DNA from: Rhodococcus qingshengii JCM 15477
Lineage (GTDB): Bacteria > Actinomycetota > Actinomycetes > Mycobacteriales > Mycobacteriaceae
Assembly: GCF_023221595.1 (NCBI RefSeq)
Contig: NZ_CP096563.1
Coordinates: 6,195,001 to 6,259,000 of the forward strand
DNA: 64,000 nt
Direction of reading: 5' to 3'
The notes beneath the pieces were generated by a model. It saw only the letters and a program-made list of their open reading frames with translations, made no database searches and had not been told where the DNA came from. Numbering within the stretch: position 1 is the stretch's first letter; the number at the start of each line of letters is the position of its first letter. This document shows, in pieces, positions 25,546 to 35,545 of the stretch. Both the position numbers and the translations under genes were made by a program.

Positions 25546-26109
25546 TTGCTCGAACTCGCAATCCTCGGGCTGCTCCTCGAGTCACCGATGCACGGATACG
25601 AGCTGCGTAAGCGGCTCACTGGTCTGCTCGGCGCATTCCGCGCGTTCTCGTACGGATCGCTGTACCCGGCACTGCGGCGCATGCAAGCCGACGGATTGAT
25701 CTCGGAAGACGTCGACACTGCCACCGGCACGCTCAAGCGTCGGGCGCGTCGCGTCTACCAGCTCACTCCGGAAGGTCGGCAACGGTTCACCGAACTGGTC
25801 GCCGACACCGGGCCGCAGAACTACACCGACGACGGTTTCGGCGTTCACCTCGCCTTCTTCAGCCGCACCCCCGCAGAAGCGCGGATGCGGATCCTCGAAG
25901 GCAGGCGACGTCAGGTCGAGGAGCGCCGTGAGGGGCTCCGCGAGGCCGTCGGTCGGGCCAGCGGATCGCTGGACCGCTATACCCGTCAGCTCCATCAGCT
26001 CGGACTCGAATCGAGTGAACGCGAAGTGCGTTGGCTCAACGAATTGATCGCAGCCGAGCAATCGACAACAGGAACATCCCGGAAAGAAGGAGAACCCGAC
26101 CATGGGTGA
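25546..26109 (+). CDS. PadR-family transcriptional regulator (Rv0047c-type)
   Basis: This 187-residue regulator starts at a TTG behind a strong GGGAGG site; the resulting Leu-Glu-Leu-Ala-Ile-Leu-Gly-Leu-Leu start is the family norm. The winged helix (residues 1-80) has Pro-Met-His-Gly-Tyr-Glu-Leu and [10 protein letters not shown]. A long C-terminal coiled dimerisation region follows. Its end overlaps the ino1 start by 8 bp, so regulator and enzyme are translationally coupled, as in mycobacteria. It probably controls inositol synthesis or itself. Confidence 0.9.
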   Translation: MLELAILGLLLESPMHGYELRKRLTGLLGAFRAFSYGSLYPALRRMQADGLISEDVDTATGTLKRRARRVYQLTPEGRQRFTELVADTGPQNYTDDGFGVHLAFFSRTPAEARMRILEGRRRQVEERREGLREAVGRASGSLDRYTRQLHQLGLESSEREVRWLNELIAAEQSTTGTSRKEGEPDHG

Positions 26110-27205
26110 GAACAGCACCGCGGTGCGCGTAGCCATTGTGGGCGTGGGTAACTGCGCCTCGTCCCTGGTTCAGGGCGTCCACTACTACAAGGATGCCGAC
26201 GAGACCCAGACGGTCCCCGGCCTCATGCACGTCAAGTTCGGTAAGTACCACGTCCGCGACGTGCAGTTCGTCGCTGCGTTCGACGTCGACGCCAAGAAGG
26301 TCGGCTTCGACCTCTCCGAGGCGATCCTCGCGAGCGAGAACAACACCATCAAGATCGCCGACGTCCCGCCCCTGGACGTTCCCGTTCAGCGTGGCCCGAC
26401 CCTCGACGGCATCGGCAAGTACTACGCCGAGACCATCGAGCTGTCCGACGCCGAGCCCGTCGACGTCGTCAAGGCACTCAAGGACGCTCAGGTCGACGTC
26501 CTCGTCTCCTACCTGCCCGTCGGTTCCGACGACGCTGACAAGTTCTACGCACAGTGCGCGATCGACGCAGGCGTGGCATTCGTCAACGCTCTGCCCGTCT
26601 TCATCGCTTCCGACCCGGAGTGGGCTGCCAAGTTCAAGGACGCCGGCGTCCCGATCGTCGGTGACGACATCAAGAGCCAGGTCGGCGCCACCATCACCCA
26701 CCGCGTGATGGCGAAGCTGTTCGAAGACCGCGGCGTCGTGCTGGACCGCACCTACCAGCTCAACGTCGGTGGAAACATGGACTTCAAGAACATGCTCGAG
26801 CGTGATCGCCTGGAGTCCAAGAAGGTTTCCAAGACCCAGGCCGTGACGTCCAACCTGACCGGCGCACTTGCCGGCAAGGTTCACGACCGCAACGTCCACA
26901 TCGGTCCCTCGGACTACGTGGAGTGGCTCGACGACCGCAAGTGGGCATACGTCCGCCTCGAAGGCCGCGCCTTCGGTGACGCTCCCCTGAACCTGGAGTA
27001 CAAGCTCGAGGTCTGGGATTCGCCCAACTCTGCCGGCATCATCATCGACGCCGTCCGCGCAGCCAAGATCGCCAAGGACCGCGGCATCGGTGGACCGGTT
27101 TACCCGGCTTCCGCTTACCTGATGAAGTCCCCGCCGGTCCAGATGGCCGACGACAAGGCTCGCATCGAGCTCGAAGCGTTCATCATCGGCGCTGACGAAG
27201 CTTAA
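26102..27205 (+). CDS. ino1: Inositol-3-phosphate synthase
   Basis: This 367-residue enzyme converts glucose 6-phosphate to myo-inositol 3-phosphate using NAD, the entry step to phosphatidylinositol, mannosides and mycothiol. The nucleotide-binding [10 protein letters not shown] lies at 13-22. Later motifs include [10 protein letters not shown] and Leu-Asn-Val-Gly-Gly-Asn-Met-Asp-Phe, holding the active-site lysines and asparagines. The length fits the short actinobacterial form. It supplies inositol to lipid products acted on by the GT87 enzymes nearby. Confidence 0.96.
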   Translation: MGENSTAVRVAIVGVGNCASSLVQGVHYYKDADETQTVPGLMHVKFGKYHVRDVQFVAAFDVDAKKVGFDLSEAILASENNTIKIADVPPLDVPVQRGPTLDGIGKYYAETIELSDAEPVDVVKALKDAQVDVLVSYLPVGSDDADKFYAQCAIDAGVAFVNALPVFIASDPEWAAKFKDAGVPIVGDDIKSQVGATITHRVMAKLFEDRGVVLDRTYQLNVGGNMDFKNMLERDRLESKKVSKTQAVTSNLTGALAGKVHDRNVHIGPSDYVEWLDDRKWAYVRLEGRAFGDAPLNLEYKLEVWDSPNSAGIIIDAVRAAKIAKDRGIGGPVYPASAYLMKSPPVQMADDKARIELEAFIIGADEA

Positions 27206-27221
27206 TTCGACTCACACTGAT

Positions 27222-27254
27222 TCGGGGTCTTGCGCCAATGGCGCAAGGCCCCGA
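27222..27254 (+). terminator. Terminator after ino1
   Basis: A hairpin pairs TCGGGG-(T)-CTTGCGCC with GGCGCAAG-(G)-CCCCGA, 17 bp after the ino1 stop, followed by TTCTGTT. Confidence 0.8.
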
Positions 27255-27387
27255 TTCTGTTATCCGCAGGGTGTTTCCGCATCCGCGCGGGTAATCACGC
27301 CTGCGGCTGCCGAATTGCCGTGCGGGTCCGGGTGCCGCTCAGCGTGGAATGATGGACATCAGAACCATCACACGGATCGAGGACCCC

Positions 27388-28407
27388 ATGTCGATTACGT
27401 CGCTGCCAGTGCTCGATCTGTCGCTTGCGCAGAACCCCGACACCGCCGAGCAGTTCCGCACTCAGCTCCGCGAGGCCACCCACGAGGTCGGATTCTTCTA
27501 CCTGGTCGGCCACGGAATTCCCGACGAACTGCAGCGCCGCCTCCTCGCCGTCGCCCGCGAGTTCTTCGCGCTGCCGACTGCCGAGAAGCTCGCGATCGAG
27601 AACGTCCGCAGCCCGCACTTCCGTGGGTACACCCGGCTCGGCGGCGAACTGACCGAAGGCAAGCAGGACTGGCGCGAGCAGATCGACATCGGGGCCGAAC
27701 AGCCCGCGGCCGAGCGCACCGACACCTCACCGGCCTGGGAGATCCTGCAGGGCCCCAACCAGTGGCCCGACGCCCTTCCCGAACTTCGCGACGTCATCAC
27801 CGAGTGGAACGACACGCTCACCTCGATCGCATTGAGCCTCTTACGCGAATGGGCGGTAGCCCTGGGCCAGGATGCGAACATCTTCGACGACGCGTTCGCT
27901 CACGATCCGTCGATCCTCATCAAGGTGGTGCGTTACCCGGGCCGCCCGAAAGGTGCCGGCTCCCAGGGCGTCGGCGGACACAAGGACGCGGGTGTGCTGA
28001 CTCTGCTCTATGTCGAACCGGGCAAAGGCGGTCTGCAGGTCGAGCACGACGGCGACTGGATCGACGCGCCGCCGATCGACGGGGCGCTGGTGGTCAACAT
28101 CGGCGAACTGCTCGAGGTCGCTACCGGCGGCTACTTGAAAGCGACTGTGCACCGGGTAGTTTCACCCGAGGGCGACGGTGAACGTATCTCGGTGCCGTTC
28201 TTCTTCAACCCGAACTACGCAGCGCAGATCCCGGAGTTCGACCTACCTCCCGAGCTGGCGGCGCGCGCCACCGGCGTCACCGTGGACGCGAACAACCCGA
28301 TCCACGATTCCTACGGGGCGAATGCCCTCAAGAGTCGACTACGTGCGCACCCCGATGTCGCGGCCCGCTGGTGGCCGGACATCGTTGCGGCACAAAGCGC
28401 TACCTGA
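27388..28407 (+). CDS. 2-oxoglutarate/Fe(II)-dependent oxygenase, isopenicillin N synthase-like
   Basis: 339 residues. An N-terminal DIOX_N domain has Glu-Val-Gly-Phe-Phe-Tyr-Leu-Val-Gly-His-Gly-Ile-Pro. The double-stranded beta-helix core has the iron ligands His-Lys-Asp (in Gly-Gly-His-Lys-Asp-Ala-Gly) and a distal His (Ala-Thr-Val-His-Arg-Val-Val). Arg-x-Ser for 2-oxoglutarate is in Glu-Arg-Ile-Ser-Val-Pro-Phe-Phe. ATG at 27388 follows GAGGA; an ATG at 27349 would add 13 residues. These enzymes hydroxylate or cyclise small molecules. The substrate is unknown and the gene stands alone. Confidence 0.85.
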   Translation: MSITSLPVLDLSLAQNPDTAEQFRTQLREATHEVGFFYLVGHGIPDELQRRLLAVAREFFALPTAEKLAIENVRSPHFRGYTRLGGELTEGKQDWREQIDIGAEQPAAERTDTSPAWEILQGPNQWPDALPELRDVITEWNDTLTSIALSLLREWAVALGQDANIFDDAFAHDPSILIKVVRYPGRPKGAGSQGVGGHKDAGVLTLLYVEPGKGGLQVEHDGDWIDAPPIDGALVVNIGELLEVATGGYLKATVHRVVSPEGDGERISVPFFFNPNYAAQIPEFDLPPELAARATGVTVDANNPIHDSYGANALKSRLRAHPDVAARWWPDIVAAQSAT

Positions 28408-28414
28408 TGCTGAA

Positions 28415-30532
28415 CTACAGATCCATCGCGACTTTCCACGCCGTGTGCATCGCGCCCTCGATGTAGTCGACGTTCACCGCGTCACCGACCACGTGCACGT
28501 CGGAGACGACGCCGATCAGAGAATCGGCCAGTGGCGCCTGCGCCGACACTCCCGAGGCGACGACAACCATGTCGGCCGGAGCGGTCAGTGTCTTGTCACC
28601 GGAACGGAATTCGACGTGCTCCTTGGTGATGCGCTGCACCGTTGAATTGCGGTGAATGTTCACACCGACATGCTTGGCGTGGCGCACCGCCGTCCAGCGG
28701 CGCGGCATCGCCATCGGAATGCCCAACTGCTGGCCTTCTTCGATCAGCGTCACAGTGCGACCTCGCTCGGCCAGGAACTCCGCAAGCTCGAGTCCGACAA
28801 GCGAACCACCGATCACGACAACGTCCTTACCCATGGGCAGGAACTTGCGGGTCACAGCTCGGATCGCCGCGGGGCTCTTGGTGATACCGGACAGCTTGCC
28901 CAACTTGGCCATCGTCCGCAGGAACGGCGGTACCTGTGAGACGTCTCCCGCTCCGGTCATCAACGCGCGCAACGAATCACCGGTGTGCACGTGCGGGAGA
29001 TCACCGCCCGGAACGCTAGGCCGCTCACGAACCGCACCGGTGGCCACGACTACGGCGTCGGGGTTCAGTGCCCGGATCGAGGCAACCGAGGCTTCGGTCT
29101 TCAGTCGAACATCGACACCGAGACGCTCGATTTCCACTTTCAACCAGCTGAGCAGACGCCCGTTGTCCGGGGTAGTGAGGCTCGAGAACCACAGGGTGCC
29201 GCCGAGGCGATCGGATTTGTCCAACACCGTGACTCGGTGCCCACGTTCAGCGGCCACGCGAGCCGTTTCGAGACCACCGGGGCCCGCTCCGACCACAACA
29301 ACGTGTTTCGGAGTGCTGGTCCGAACGAAGGGGAGCAGCGCTTCGTTGCCCAGGGCAGGGTTCACCGCGCACAGCGGGGTCTCGTCCCAGAAGTTCTCCT
29401 GCACGCAGACGTAGCAATTGATGCAAGGCCGAACCCGCTCGGGTACACCGTCTTTGAGTTTGTTCACCAGCTGTGGATCGGCCAGGAGCTGACGGCCCAT
29501 TGCGGCGAAGTCCGTGCGACCTTCCGCGATCATCTTCTCGCCGACCTCGGGGAGCATACGTCCGACGGTGATCACGGGGATCGATATCGCCTGCTTGATT
29601 CGCGTTGCATTGTCGGTGTAGTAGCCGACCTTGTCGGGCAGTGGTCCGTCGGTGAAGTTGGCAAAAGCATTCAGCGCGGTACCGGTGACATGAATGGCGT
29701 CAGCTCCGGCCTCTTCGAACATCTTCGCGGCCGCAGCAGCCTCGTCGACCGTCAGCCCGTCGGTTTCGCCGTACTCTTGACCGGCCAGACGCACGATGAC
29801 GGCAAGCGCACCACCGACCTCCTCCTTGACCGCCCGAATGACCTCACAAGCGAGGCGAGCACGGTTCTCCATGGAACCTCCGTACTCGTCGCCGCGCTGA
29901 TTCGTGTACCGACTCAGGAACGCTCCGAGGACGTAGTTGTGGGCACAGTGAATCTCGACGGCGTCGCCGCCCGCCGCCTTCACCCGTCCGGCAGCCTCGG
30001 CGAACATGCGAACCAGCCAATCAAGATCTTCCTTGGTTGCCTCGTGGTACGTAGCCCTCTTGCCCTCGTTGATGGCAGCCATCTTGCCCAGTTCTTCTGG
30101 CGTGCAATCGGCCATCGCGCTCATGTCACCCGGCGGCTTCGGCGTGGACGGGACCAACTGCGGTCGGCCGTCGAGGGTATCGATGCGCGCCACCTTGCCG
30201 TGGTGTGTCATCTGCACACAGAGCTTGCTGCCTGCGTCGTGGACTGCGTCGGCCAACGCCTTGAGACCGGGGATGAACCGGTCTTCCGAAAGCCCCGGTT
30301 CCTTGCGGCTGGTGCAGCCCAGCGGATACGCAACAGCGCAGCAACCGGTGATGATCAGACCCGTTCCACCAGCTGCACGCGCCACGAAGTGGTCGATGTC
30401 GCCCTTTTCGATTTCCCCGTCTTCACACAGGTTCATGTCCATCGCAGGGAGAACCACGCGATTAGGCACGGTCATCGGGCCGATGGTGCCTGGTGCGAGC
30501 AGGTGCGGAAAGGTCTGGCTTCGGATCGTCAC
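28415..30532 (-). CDS. Old yellow enzyme/2,4-dienoyl-CoA reductase-type NADH:flavin oxidoreductase
   Basis: This 705-residue protein has two halves. Residues 1-370 form the FMN-binding TIM barrel of the OYE family (Gln-Met-Thr-His-His-Gly-Lys and His-Cys-Ala-His-Asn-Tyr motifs). A Cys-Ile-Asn-Cys-Tyr-Val-Cys segment plus a later Cys follows, a 4Fe-4S site. The rest is a pyridine nucleotide-disulphide-type domain with FAD-binding Val-Gly-Ala-Gly-Pro-Gly-Gly-Leu-Glu and NAD-binding Ile-Gly-Gly-Ser-Leu-Val-Gly. This is the FadH/trimethylamine-dehydrogenase layout. It likely reduces an unsaturated acyl-CoA or enone; the exact substrate is unknown. Confidence 0.9.
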   Translation of the reverse strand: MTIRSQTFPHLLAPGTIGPMTVPNRVVLPAMDMNLCEDGEIEKGDIDHFVARAAGGTGLIITGCCAVAYPLGCTSRKEPGLSEDRFIPGLKALADAVHDAGSKLCVQMTHHGKVARIDTLDGRPQLVPSTPKPPGDMSAMADCTPEELGKMAAINEGKRATYHEATKEDLDWLVRMFAEAAGRVKAAGGDAVEIHCAHNYVLGAFLSRYTNQRGDEYGGSMENRARLACEVIRAVKEEVGGALAVIVRLAGQEYGETDGLTVDEAAAAAKMFEEAGADAIHVTGTALNAFANFTDGPLPDKVGYYTDNATRIKQAISIPVITVGRMLPEVGEKMIAEGRTDFAAMGRQLLADPQLVNKLKDGVPERVRPCINCYVCVQENFWDETPLCAVNPALGNEALLPFVRTSTPKHVVVVGAGPGGLETARVAAERGHRVTVLDKSDRLGGTLWFSSLTTPDNGRLLSWLKVEIERLGVDVRLKTEASVASIRALNPDAVVVATGAVRERPSVPGGDLPHVHTGDSLRALMTGAGDVSQVPPFLRTMAKLGKLSGITKSPAAIRAVTRKFLPMGKDVVVIGGSLVGLELAEFLAERGRTVTLIEEGQQLGIPMAMPRRWTAVRHAKHVGVNIHRNSTVQRITKEHVEFRSGDKTLTAPADMVVVASGVSAQAPLADSLIGVVSDVHVVGDAVNVDYIEGAMHTAWKVAMDL

Positions 30533-30591
30533 GAGCAGACGCTAGAACTGGACCACGCCCATCCGTTGCCGCACTCCCGATCAACGAGACT

Positions 30592-31977
30592 TCACGCGCT
30601 GTGACGTGCGAGGCACTCGGCTATCACCTCGAGCGCATATTCGAGGTCCGCGGATTCCACCCGTCCGTAGCCGATGACCAATCCGCCGGGGTCTCCGTGC
30701 GTTCGGGTGGACTCGACCAGGGTGGGCACTTCGACGCCGTGTTCAAGTGCCTCGCGAGCGACGGCGGCTGCCAGATCCGCGTCGAGCATGAGCGTCGTGT
30801 GCATGCCGGCGCCGAGACCCCGCAGTTCACCGAACGATGACAGCGCTTCCTCGACCGCCCGATCACGCTCCCGGTACCTGCGCCGGGCGGTACGCACCGC
30901 TCGATCCCATTCGCCGTCACGGAGCAGGGACAGGAGTGCTTGCTGCAGCGGAACCGACGGGAAGTCGCCGATTCGCTTGCGGTGTACTGCTATGCGGTCG
31001 ACCAGGTCGAGGGGAGCCACCAACCAGCCCAATCGAATTCCGGCGCCGAGCGTCTTGGCAACTGTTCCGAGATACACCACCCGATCAGGAGCCAACTGGG
31101 CAAGCGCAGGCAAAGGCGCTACGTCGTAACGGAATTCGGAGTCGTAGTCGTCCTCGAACAGGACGACGTCGCGGACGCGGGCGAACTCGATCAACTGGTT
31201 GCGCCGACCTACCGGAAGCAGCCCACCCGTCGGATACTGATGGGACGGTGTCACATACACGCCACGGACGCTCTCCGACGCAGTTTCGAGTTGGTCGACA
31301 CAGAGACCATGAGCGTCGACGGGCACGTCGAGCAGCGACCATCCACAGGCTGTAGCGGCCGAGGACGCATACCGGTATCCGGGATCTTCCATCGCCAGAA
31401 CAGCACCACGGGTACGCAGAGCCGACAGGGCGAGGCCGAGACCATGCGTGGCACCTGAGGTGATCAGGATTCTCTCGGGTTCAACCGACATTCCGCGGGC
31501 TCTTGCCAGTAATTCCGATAGTGCCGAACGCAATTCGTAGTCACCCGCAGGATCGGGATCCTCGAAAGGTGGCGGTTTGGACCCGACGTCACGCCACGCC
31601 CGCCGCCACGCTGCCGATGCACGCGGTGGCGTCCACGGCACGCCCGGCCGGAGCTGCACCCTGGGTGACATCTTGTCGGCGGCCTTCTTCGGTGTAGTCG
31701 TGGGAGTGACCATGGGGGAGGGCGCCTCGGCAACGAAGGTGCCTGAGCCGTGCACAGCGACAAGCCAACCCTCGGCGATCAACTGCTCATACGCCCGTTC
31801 CACGACGCCCCGCGCCACCTCGAGCTCCGCCGCCAGCTTCCGGGAACTGGGTAACCTCAGACCCACTGCCGCCTTACCACTGCGGATATCAGCTCTGAGG
31901 TGGTCGGCAATCTGGACCGGGAGCGCCCGCCGATCTGTCCGGTCGAGGACGACGGCTACCGCCGAAGGCAGAAACAT
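30592..31977 (-). CDS. MocR/PdxR-type GntR regulator with aminotransferase domain
   Basis: 461 residues. The N-terminal GntR winged helix (about 15-80) has Leu-Arg-Ala-Asp-Ile-Arg-Ser-Gly and Leu-Pro-Ser-Ser-Arg-Lys-Leu-Ala. A linker leads to a type I aminotransferase fold. Asp-Asp-Tyr-Asp-Ser-Glu-Phe-Arg-Tyr and the PLP lysine in Gly-Thr-Val-Ala-Lys-Thr-Leu-Gly-Ala-Gly-Ile-Arg-Leu-Gly-Trp are visible. Such proteins sense PLP or a PLP adduct. It is divergent from an FMN-binding PNPOx-like gene, the classic context for MocR proteins controlling vitamin B6-related genes. Three direct repeats in the shared promoter are likely its binding sites. Confidence 0.92.
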   Translation of the reverse strand: MFLPSAVAVVLDRTDRRALPVQIADHLRADIRSGKAAVGLRLPSSRKLAAELEVARGVVERAYEQLIAEGWLVAVHGSGTFVAEAPSPMVTPTTTPKKAADKMSPRVQLRPGVPWTPPRASAAWRRAWRDVGSKPPPFEDPDPAGDYELRSALSELLARARGMSVEPERILITSGATHGLGLALSALRTRGAVLAMEDPGYRYASSAATACGWSLLDVPVDAHGLCVDQLETASESVRGVYVTPSHQYPTGGLLPVGRRNQLIEFARVRDVVLFEDDYDSEFRYDVAPLPALAQLAPDRVVYLGTVAKTLGAGIRLGWLVAPLDLVDRIAVHRKRIGDFPSVPLQQALLSLLRDGEWDRAVRTARRRYRERDRAVEEALSSFGELRGLGAGMHTTLMLDADLAAAVAREALEHGVEVPTLVESTRTHGDPGGLVIGYGRVESADLEYALEVIAECLARHSA

Positions 31978-31990
31978 TCAGAACCCTCCC

Positions 31991-32029
31991 GGAAGTGGCA
32001 AATCGAAGTGGCCTATCGAAGTCTCCACT
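31991..32029. promoter_or_regulatory. Three 13-bp direct repeats, likely MocR operator
   Basis: GGAAGTGGCAAAT, CGAAGTGGCCTAT and CGAAGTCTCCACT lie head to tail in the 97-bp gap between the divergent MocR gene and the PNPOx-like gene. MocR/GabR-type regulators are known to bind direct repeats. Confidence 0.65.
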
Positions 32030-32074
32030 GATTGGACCATGACTTGAAGCCATTTTGCCACCAGCATTGTCTGC

Positions 32075-32782
32075 ATGACAGATTCCGTTGTCTTTGCTGC
32101 CCCTGCTCCTGCCCCCACTGCACCTATTCCGCTGTCCCCGACAGCACGTACGACGCACAAGCGCGCCCGCCACCACGGCGTCGCAGAACGCGCGGCACTC
32201 GTCGACGTCTTGCAGTCCGCGAAGCTGTGCCACATGGGTGTGACCGTCGGCGGAGTTCCCATGGTGTTTCCCACCGCCTACGGGTTCGACCTCGACGGCC
32301 CCGACCGCGGCGGATCTATTTATGTTCACGGTTCAGTCGCTTCACGGAGCTTGGCTCCCGACAGCGAAATCTGCATCACCATCACGATCCTCGACGGGCT
32401 CGTGTTGGCTCGGTCGGGCTTCCACCACTCGATGAACTACCGCAGCGGCGTCATCATCGGATCACCTCGAGTCGTGACCGACGGCGACGAGCGCGTGAAG
32501 GCTTTGAATCTGATCGTCGACCAGGTGGTTCCCGGACGTTCCCAACACCTTCGGGATCACACGCGCAAGGAAATGGCGGCAACCATCGTTCTTGCACTGC
32601 CGTTGTACGAGGCTTCCGTCAAGGCCCGCACCGGCGGCCCCGGCGACGATGCCGCCGACATTGGTGTCGAAACCGTTTGGGCTGGAGTAGTTCCCGCAGC
32701 TACGCACTTCGGTGAACCGATCCCGTCCGAGGATCTCGACTCCGGTGTCGCGCTGCCGGACCATATCTCGACGATGCTCTGA
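32075..32782 (+). CDS. Pyridoxamine 5'-phosphate oxidase-fold FMN-binding protein
   Basis: 235 residues. After a Pro/Ala-rich start of about 30 residues comes a split-barrel flavin fold similar to the NimA/PNPOx-like group: Val-Pro-Met-Val-Phe-Pro-Thr-Ala-Tyr-Gly-Phe, Tyr-Val-His-Gly-Ser-Val-Ala-Ser-Arg-Ser, and Ser-Met-Asn-Tyr-Arg-Ser-Gly-Val-Ile-Ile-Gly. Members bind FMN or related cofactors and some detoxify nitroimidazoles. It is controlled, by position, by the divergent MocR regulator. A role in B6 salvage is possible but not shown. Confidence 0.85.
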   Translation: MTDSVVFAAPAPAPTAPIPLSPTARTTHKRARHHGVAERAALVDVLQSAKLCHMGVTVGGVPMVFPTAYGFDLDGPDRGGSIYVHGSVASRSLAPDSEICITITILDGLVLARSGFHHSMNYRSGVIIGSPRVVTDGDERVKALNLIVDQVVPGRSQHLRDHTRKEMAATIVLALPLYEASVKARTGGPGDDAADIGVETVWAGVVPAATHFGEPIPSEDLDSGVALPDHISTML

Positions 32783-32793
32783 CCGCACACGCC

Positions 32794-32829
32794 GTACACA
32801 CCGGGGCATGGCTAAGCCCCGGTGTGTAC
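32794..32829. terminator. Bidirectional terminator
   Basis: GTACACACCGGGGC pairs perfectly with GCCCCGGTGTGTAC around an 8-nt loop. It lies between two convergent genes and serves both. Confidence 0.85.
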
Positions 32830-32847
32830 GTATTCAGTTGCGCCCGT

Positions 32848-34086
32848 TCAGGCTGCTGTAGGTGGGCTGTTCCCGCCGATCGGCTGTTGATACGGATCGA
32901 TCGACATCGGTGGATAGAACACCGTTTTTCGATCCGGTCCGATCTCCACCCGCCACTCCGTGTGATGCAGCGTCCGATGATGATGACCACACAACAAGAC
33001 CAGATTATCGAGATCCGTTGGGCCACCATCACCCCAGTGAACAATATGATGAGCATCGCACCACCCCGACGGAGTCCCGCACCCCGGAAACGCACACCCA
33101 CCATCACGAACCGCCAACGCCCGCCGCTGCGGCACCGTCGCCGTTCTCGCTTCCTTACCGCAGTCGAGCGGAACACCATTCTCATCCAACAAAATCCGCG
33201 TGACCGTGCAGTCGCACGCCAACATCCGCGCAGTATCGATACTGATCGGACCCACCCAATCCGCCCACGCAAACCCGAGTTCCTCCGTCGACGGCAGTAG
33301 ATCCTTCAATGCTTTGAGGTCGGTCATGTCTTTTGCACTGGCGATGACCGTGATGTGCGGTTTCACCCCGCCCTCGACCGGACCCAACCCCGCCCACTCG
33401 TACCGCCGCAACAACTCGCAAAACCCATCCGCCCGCCGCAGCGCCGGCGTACGCGTGTCCTTGACGCCGTCCTTCTCCGGCGTCGGCGCAGACAGACTCG
33501 ACAACAACGTGATCAACCGGGCCCCGTTCACCGCATCCAGATCACCCTTCACCGACACCCGCCCGTACAAGCCTTTCGAGGCGTAGAACTCGTTACGCTC
33601 CGAATCCTCACCCACCGGAACGCCGTCCTCACGGTTTCCGTACTGCTTCTCGATCCGCCGGATCGCCGCCCGCACCGCATCACAATCAGCGATGTTCTTC
33701 GACGCCAACCCGAGCAAGATCCCGCGAGCCTTGTCCACATCCGCCAGGGTCATGTTCTTCGGCGGATGCTGACAAAACGACGCCACCTGCCGCGCCTTCA
33801 ACGCATCCACGTCACCGCGATGAAACGCATCCGCGACAACAGGTTCGAGCATCAACAACCGCGCCAACCCGACCAGCAGACTGCACTCACCGATCTCCAA
33901 ATTCGTCGAACCATGCAACCACTGAGCGATCGCCCGAAAACCCTTCCCACCGAGAACCTCACGGGAAAACATCTCCACGATCAGCAACACCAACCGCGAC
34001 TGCAACTCGTGCCGGACACGCACCAGATCCAGAACCTCACCCTTGAGGTCCTCGCCATCCAGCTGCCACGCATCCCGACTGTCCAT
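32848..34086 (-). CDS. DUF222/13E12-repeat family protein with HNH endonuclease domain
   Basis: 412 residues from ATG 34086 (a TTG two codons upstream is possible). DUF222 occupies most of the protein. The C-terminus has an HNH nuclease with zinc-binding Cys-Ala-Phe-Pro-Gly-Cys, the His-His of Cys-Asp-Ala-His-His-Ile-Val-His-Trp, Asn in Asp-Leu-Asp-Asn-Leu-Val-Leu-Leu-Cys, and His-His-His-Arg. Actinomycetes carry many copies, often called REP13E12-like, and some are linked to mobile or phage-like DNA. No flanking repeats were seen here. The function is unknown. Confidence 0.88.
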   Translation of the reverse strand: MDSRDAWQLDGEDLKGEVLDLVRVRHELQSRLVLLIVEMFSREVLGGKGFRAIAQWLHGSTNLEIGECSLLVGLARLLMLEPVVADAFHRGDVDALKARQVASFCQHPPKNMTLADVDKARGILLGLASKNIADCDAVRAAIRRIEKQYGNREDGVPVGEDSERNEFYASKGLYGRVSVKGDLDAVNGARLITLLSSLSAPTPEKDGVKDTRTPALRRADGFCELLRRYEWAGLGPVEGGVKPHITVIASAKDMTDLKALKDLLPSTEELGFAWADWVGPISIDTARMLACDCTVTRILLDENGVPLDCGKEARTATVPQRRALAVRDGGCAFPGCGTPSGWCDAHHIVHWGDGGPTDLDNLVLLCGHHHRTLHHTEWRVEIGPDRKTVFYPPMSIDPYQQPIGGNSPPTAA

Positions 34087-34144
34087 GCCCAAAGTTTAAT
34101 CGAACACAGTTTCGAACACAAGGGATGGTAACCGAAACTAGATG

Positions 34145-34960
34145 CTAATCAACAACTTTCGCATTCCAGACGAAACGGGCAGGTTCTTGGGTCGCGGGAG
34201 TTGCCGCAACTCCGCCACCGATAAAGGGCCGGACAAGATCCAGCGGCAAGGGGAAGACAACGGTGGAGTTGTTCTCACTACCGATCTCGTGAAGCGTCTG
34301 TAGATAACGCAACTGCAGGGTGGTCGGATTGCGGCTGATCACCTCGGCCGCCTCGGCGAGCTTGGCCGAAGCCTGAAACTCGGCGTCGGCGTTGATGATC
34401 TTGGCTCGCCGCTCTCGTTCGGCCTCTGCTTGCCTGGCGATGGCGCGCTGCATGTTGGCCGGAATCTCGACGTCCTTGATCTCGACGGTCGTGACCTTGA
34501 CTCCCCACGGCTCGGTCTGCTGATCGATTACCTTCTGCAAGTCCTCGTTGAGCCGTTCACGTTCGGAGAGCAGCGAGTCCAACTCAGCTTTACCGAGAAT
34601 GGAGCGCAGTGTGGTCTGGGCGATCTGTGAGGTGGCGGCCAGAAAATCCTCGACCTCGACTATCGAACGGTCAGCGTCGACGACCCGAAAGTACGTGACG
34701 GCGGTGACCTTCACAGGAACGTTGTCGCGGGTAATCACTTCTTGGACCGGTATTTTCAGCGTAACGGTTCGCAGACTGACCCGCTCCATACGATCGATCG
34801 CCGGCACCAGAATCACCAGACCAGGACCCTTCAAGGTGATCAGTCGACCGAGGCGGAACACCACCGCGCGCTCGTACTCGCGCAGAACTCTCACCGACAT
34901 GCCCACAAGGACTGCAATCAGCACGACAAACACGGACAACACGACAAGCACGGTGGTCAT
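34145..34960 (-). CDS. Slipin (stomatin/SPFH-domain) membrane protein
   Basis: 271 residues from ATG 34960, preceded by GGGAG. One N-terminal membrane segment is followed by the SPFH/band 7 domain: [16 protein letters not shown], and [12 protein letters not shown]. A Glu/Ala-rich coiled-coil (about 160-210) comes last. Slipins oligomerise at the membrane and pair with NfeD partners. The start overlaps the stop of the upstream NfeD gene (ATGA), the usual operon. Confidence 0.92.
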   Translation of the reverse strand: MTTVLVVLSVFVVLIAVLVGMSVRVLREYERAVVFRLGRLITLKGPGLVILVPAIDRMERVSLRTVTLKIPVQEVITRDNVPVKVTAVTYFRVVDADRSIVEVEDFLAATSQIAQTTLRSILGKAELDSLLSERERLNEDLQKVIDQQTEPWGVKVTTVEIKDVEIPANMQRAIARQAEAERERRAKIINADAEFQASAKLAEAAEVISRNPTTLQLRYLQTLHEIGSENNSTVVFPLPLDLVRPFIGGGVAATPATQEPARFVWNAKVVD

Positions 34961-35427
34961 AGCGGCAGCTCCCACGGTTCACGACGGCGCACTTTCAGAG
35001 TCAGGCCTCGAACCTGCTCTACGACGACGGATTCGCCCACGGCGGGCACAGAATCGTCGTACCCGAATTCCATTCGAGCACGCCATAATCCGCCGTCGAG
35101 CTCGACCTGACCCTGCGCACCGGTCCAACTGCGAACGGTCGCGTCCGAGCCGACAAGAGATTCCGTCCCCGTACGCACGGGAGCGCGGCGCGCGGTAAGC
35201 GCTTTTCGACTCGCTACCGCCACCACGCCCAGGCCGACTACCGCGACCCCCGCCGTCACCGGGATCGCGATCAATTGCCCGATACCGTCGGACGTGAAGA
35301 GCATCCACACGCCGGCACCGATCATGAGTGCTCCAAGCGCACCGAGCACCCCCGCGGTTGGGGCATGCGCCTCGACCACGATCAACAGGACGCCCAGCAA
35401 CAGGGCAACGACACCGATCGTCGTCAT
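34957..35427 (-). CDS. NfeD-family membrane protein, short form
   Basis: 156 residues from ATG 35427 behind GGAG; a TTG at 35529 would add a doubtful N-terminal extension of 34 residues. It has about four hydrophobic helices (residues 1-75) and then a small OB-fold soluble domain (about 85-150) with [12 protein letters not shown]. There is no ClpP-like protease domain, so this is the NfeD1b-type. It partners the slipin encoded next, and the pair is thought to affect membrane quality control. Confidence 0.85.
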   Translation of the reverse strand: MTTIGVVALLLGVLLIVVEAHAPTAGVLGALGALMIGAGVWMLFTSDGIGQLIAIPVTAGVAVVGLGVVAVASRKALTARRAPVRTGTESLVGSDATVRSWTGAQGQVELDGGLWRARMEFGYDDSVPAVGESVVVEQVRGLTLKVRRREPWELPL

Positions 35428-35545
35428 CACTCGTCTCCACGCTCGCGAGGACGCGGTCACGTCGCGTAGCCATTGTGCGATCGCGCCCTCGACTTCAACG
35501 GTAATCACGTTCGGCCGGATCTGCCACAAGCGCTTTCACATCACG

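Noticed and set aside
26136..26708. Long Ser/Thr/Arg-rich frame inside ino1
   Set aside because: It is a shadow of the well-conserved ino1 frame, with low-complexity composition.
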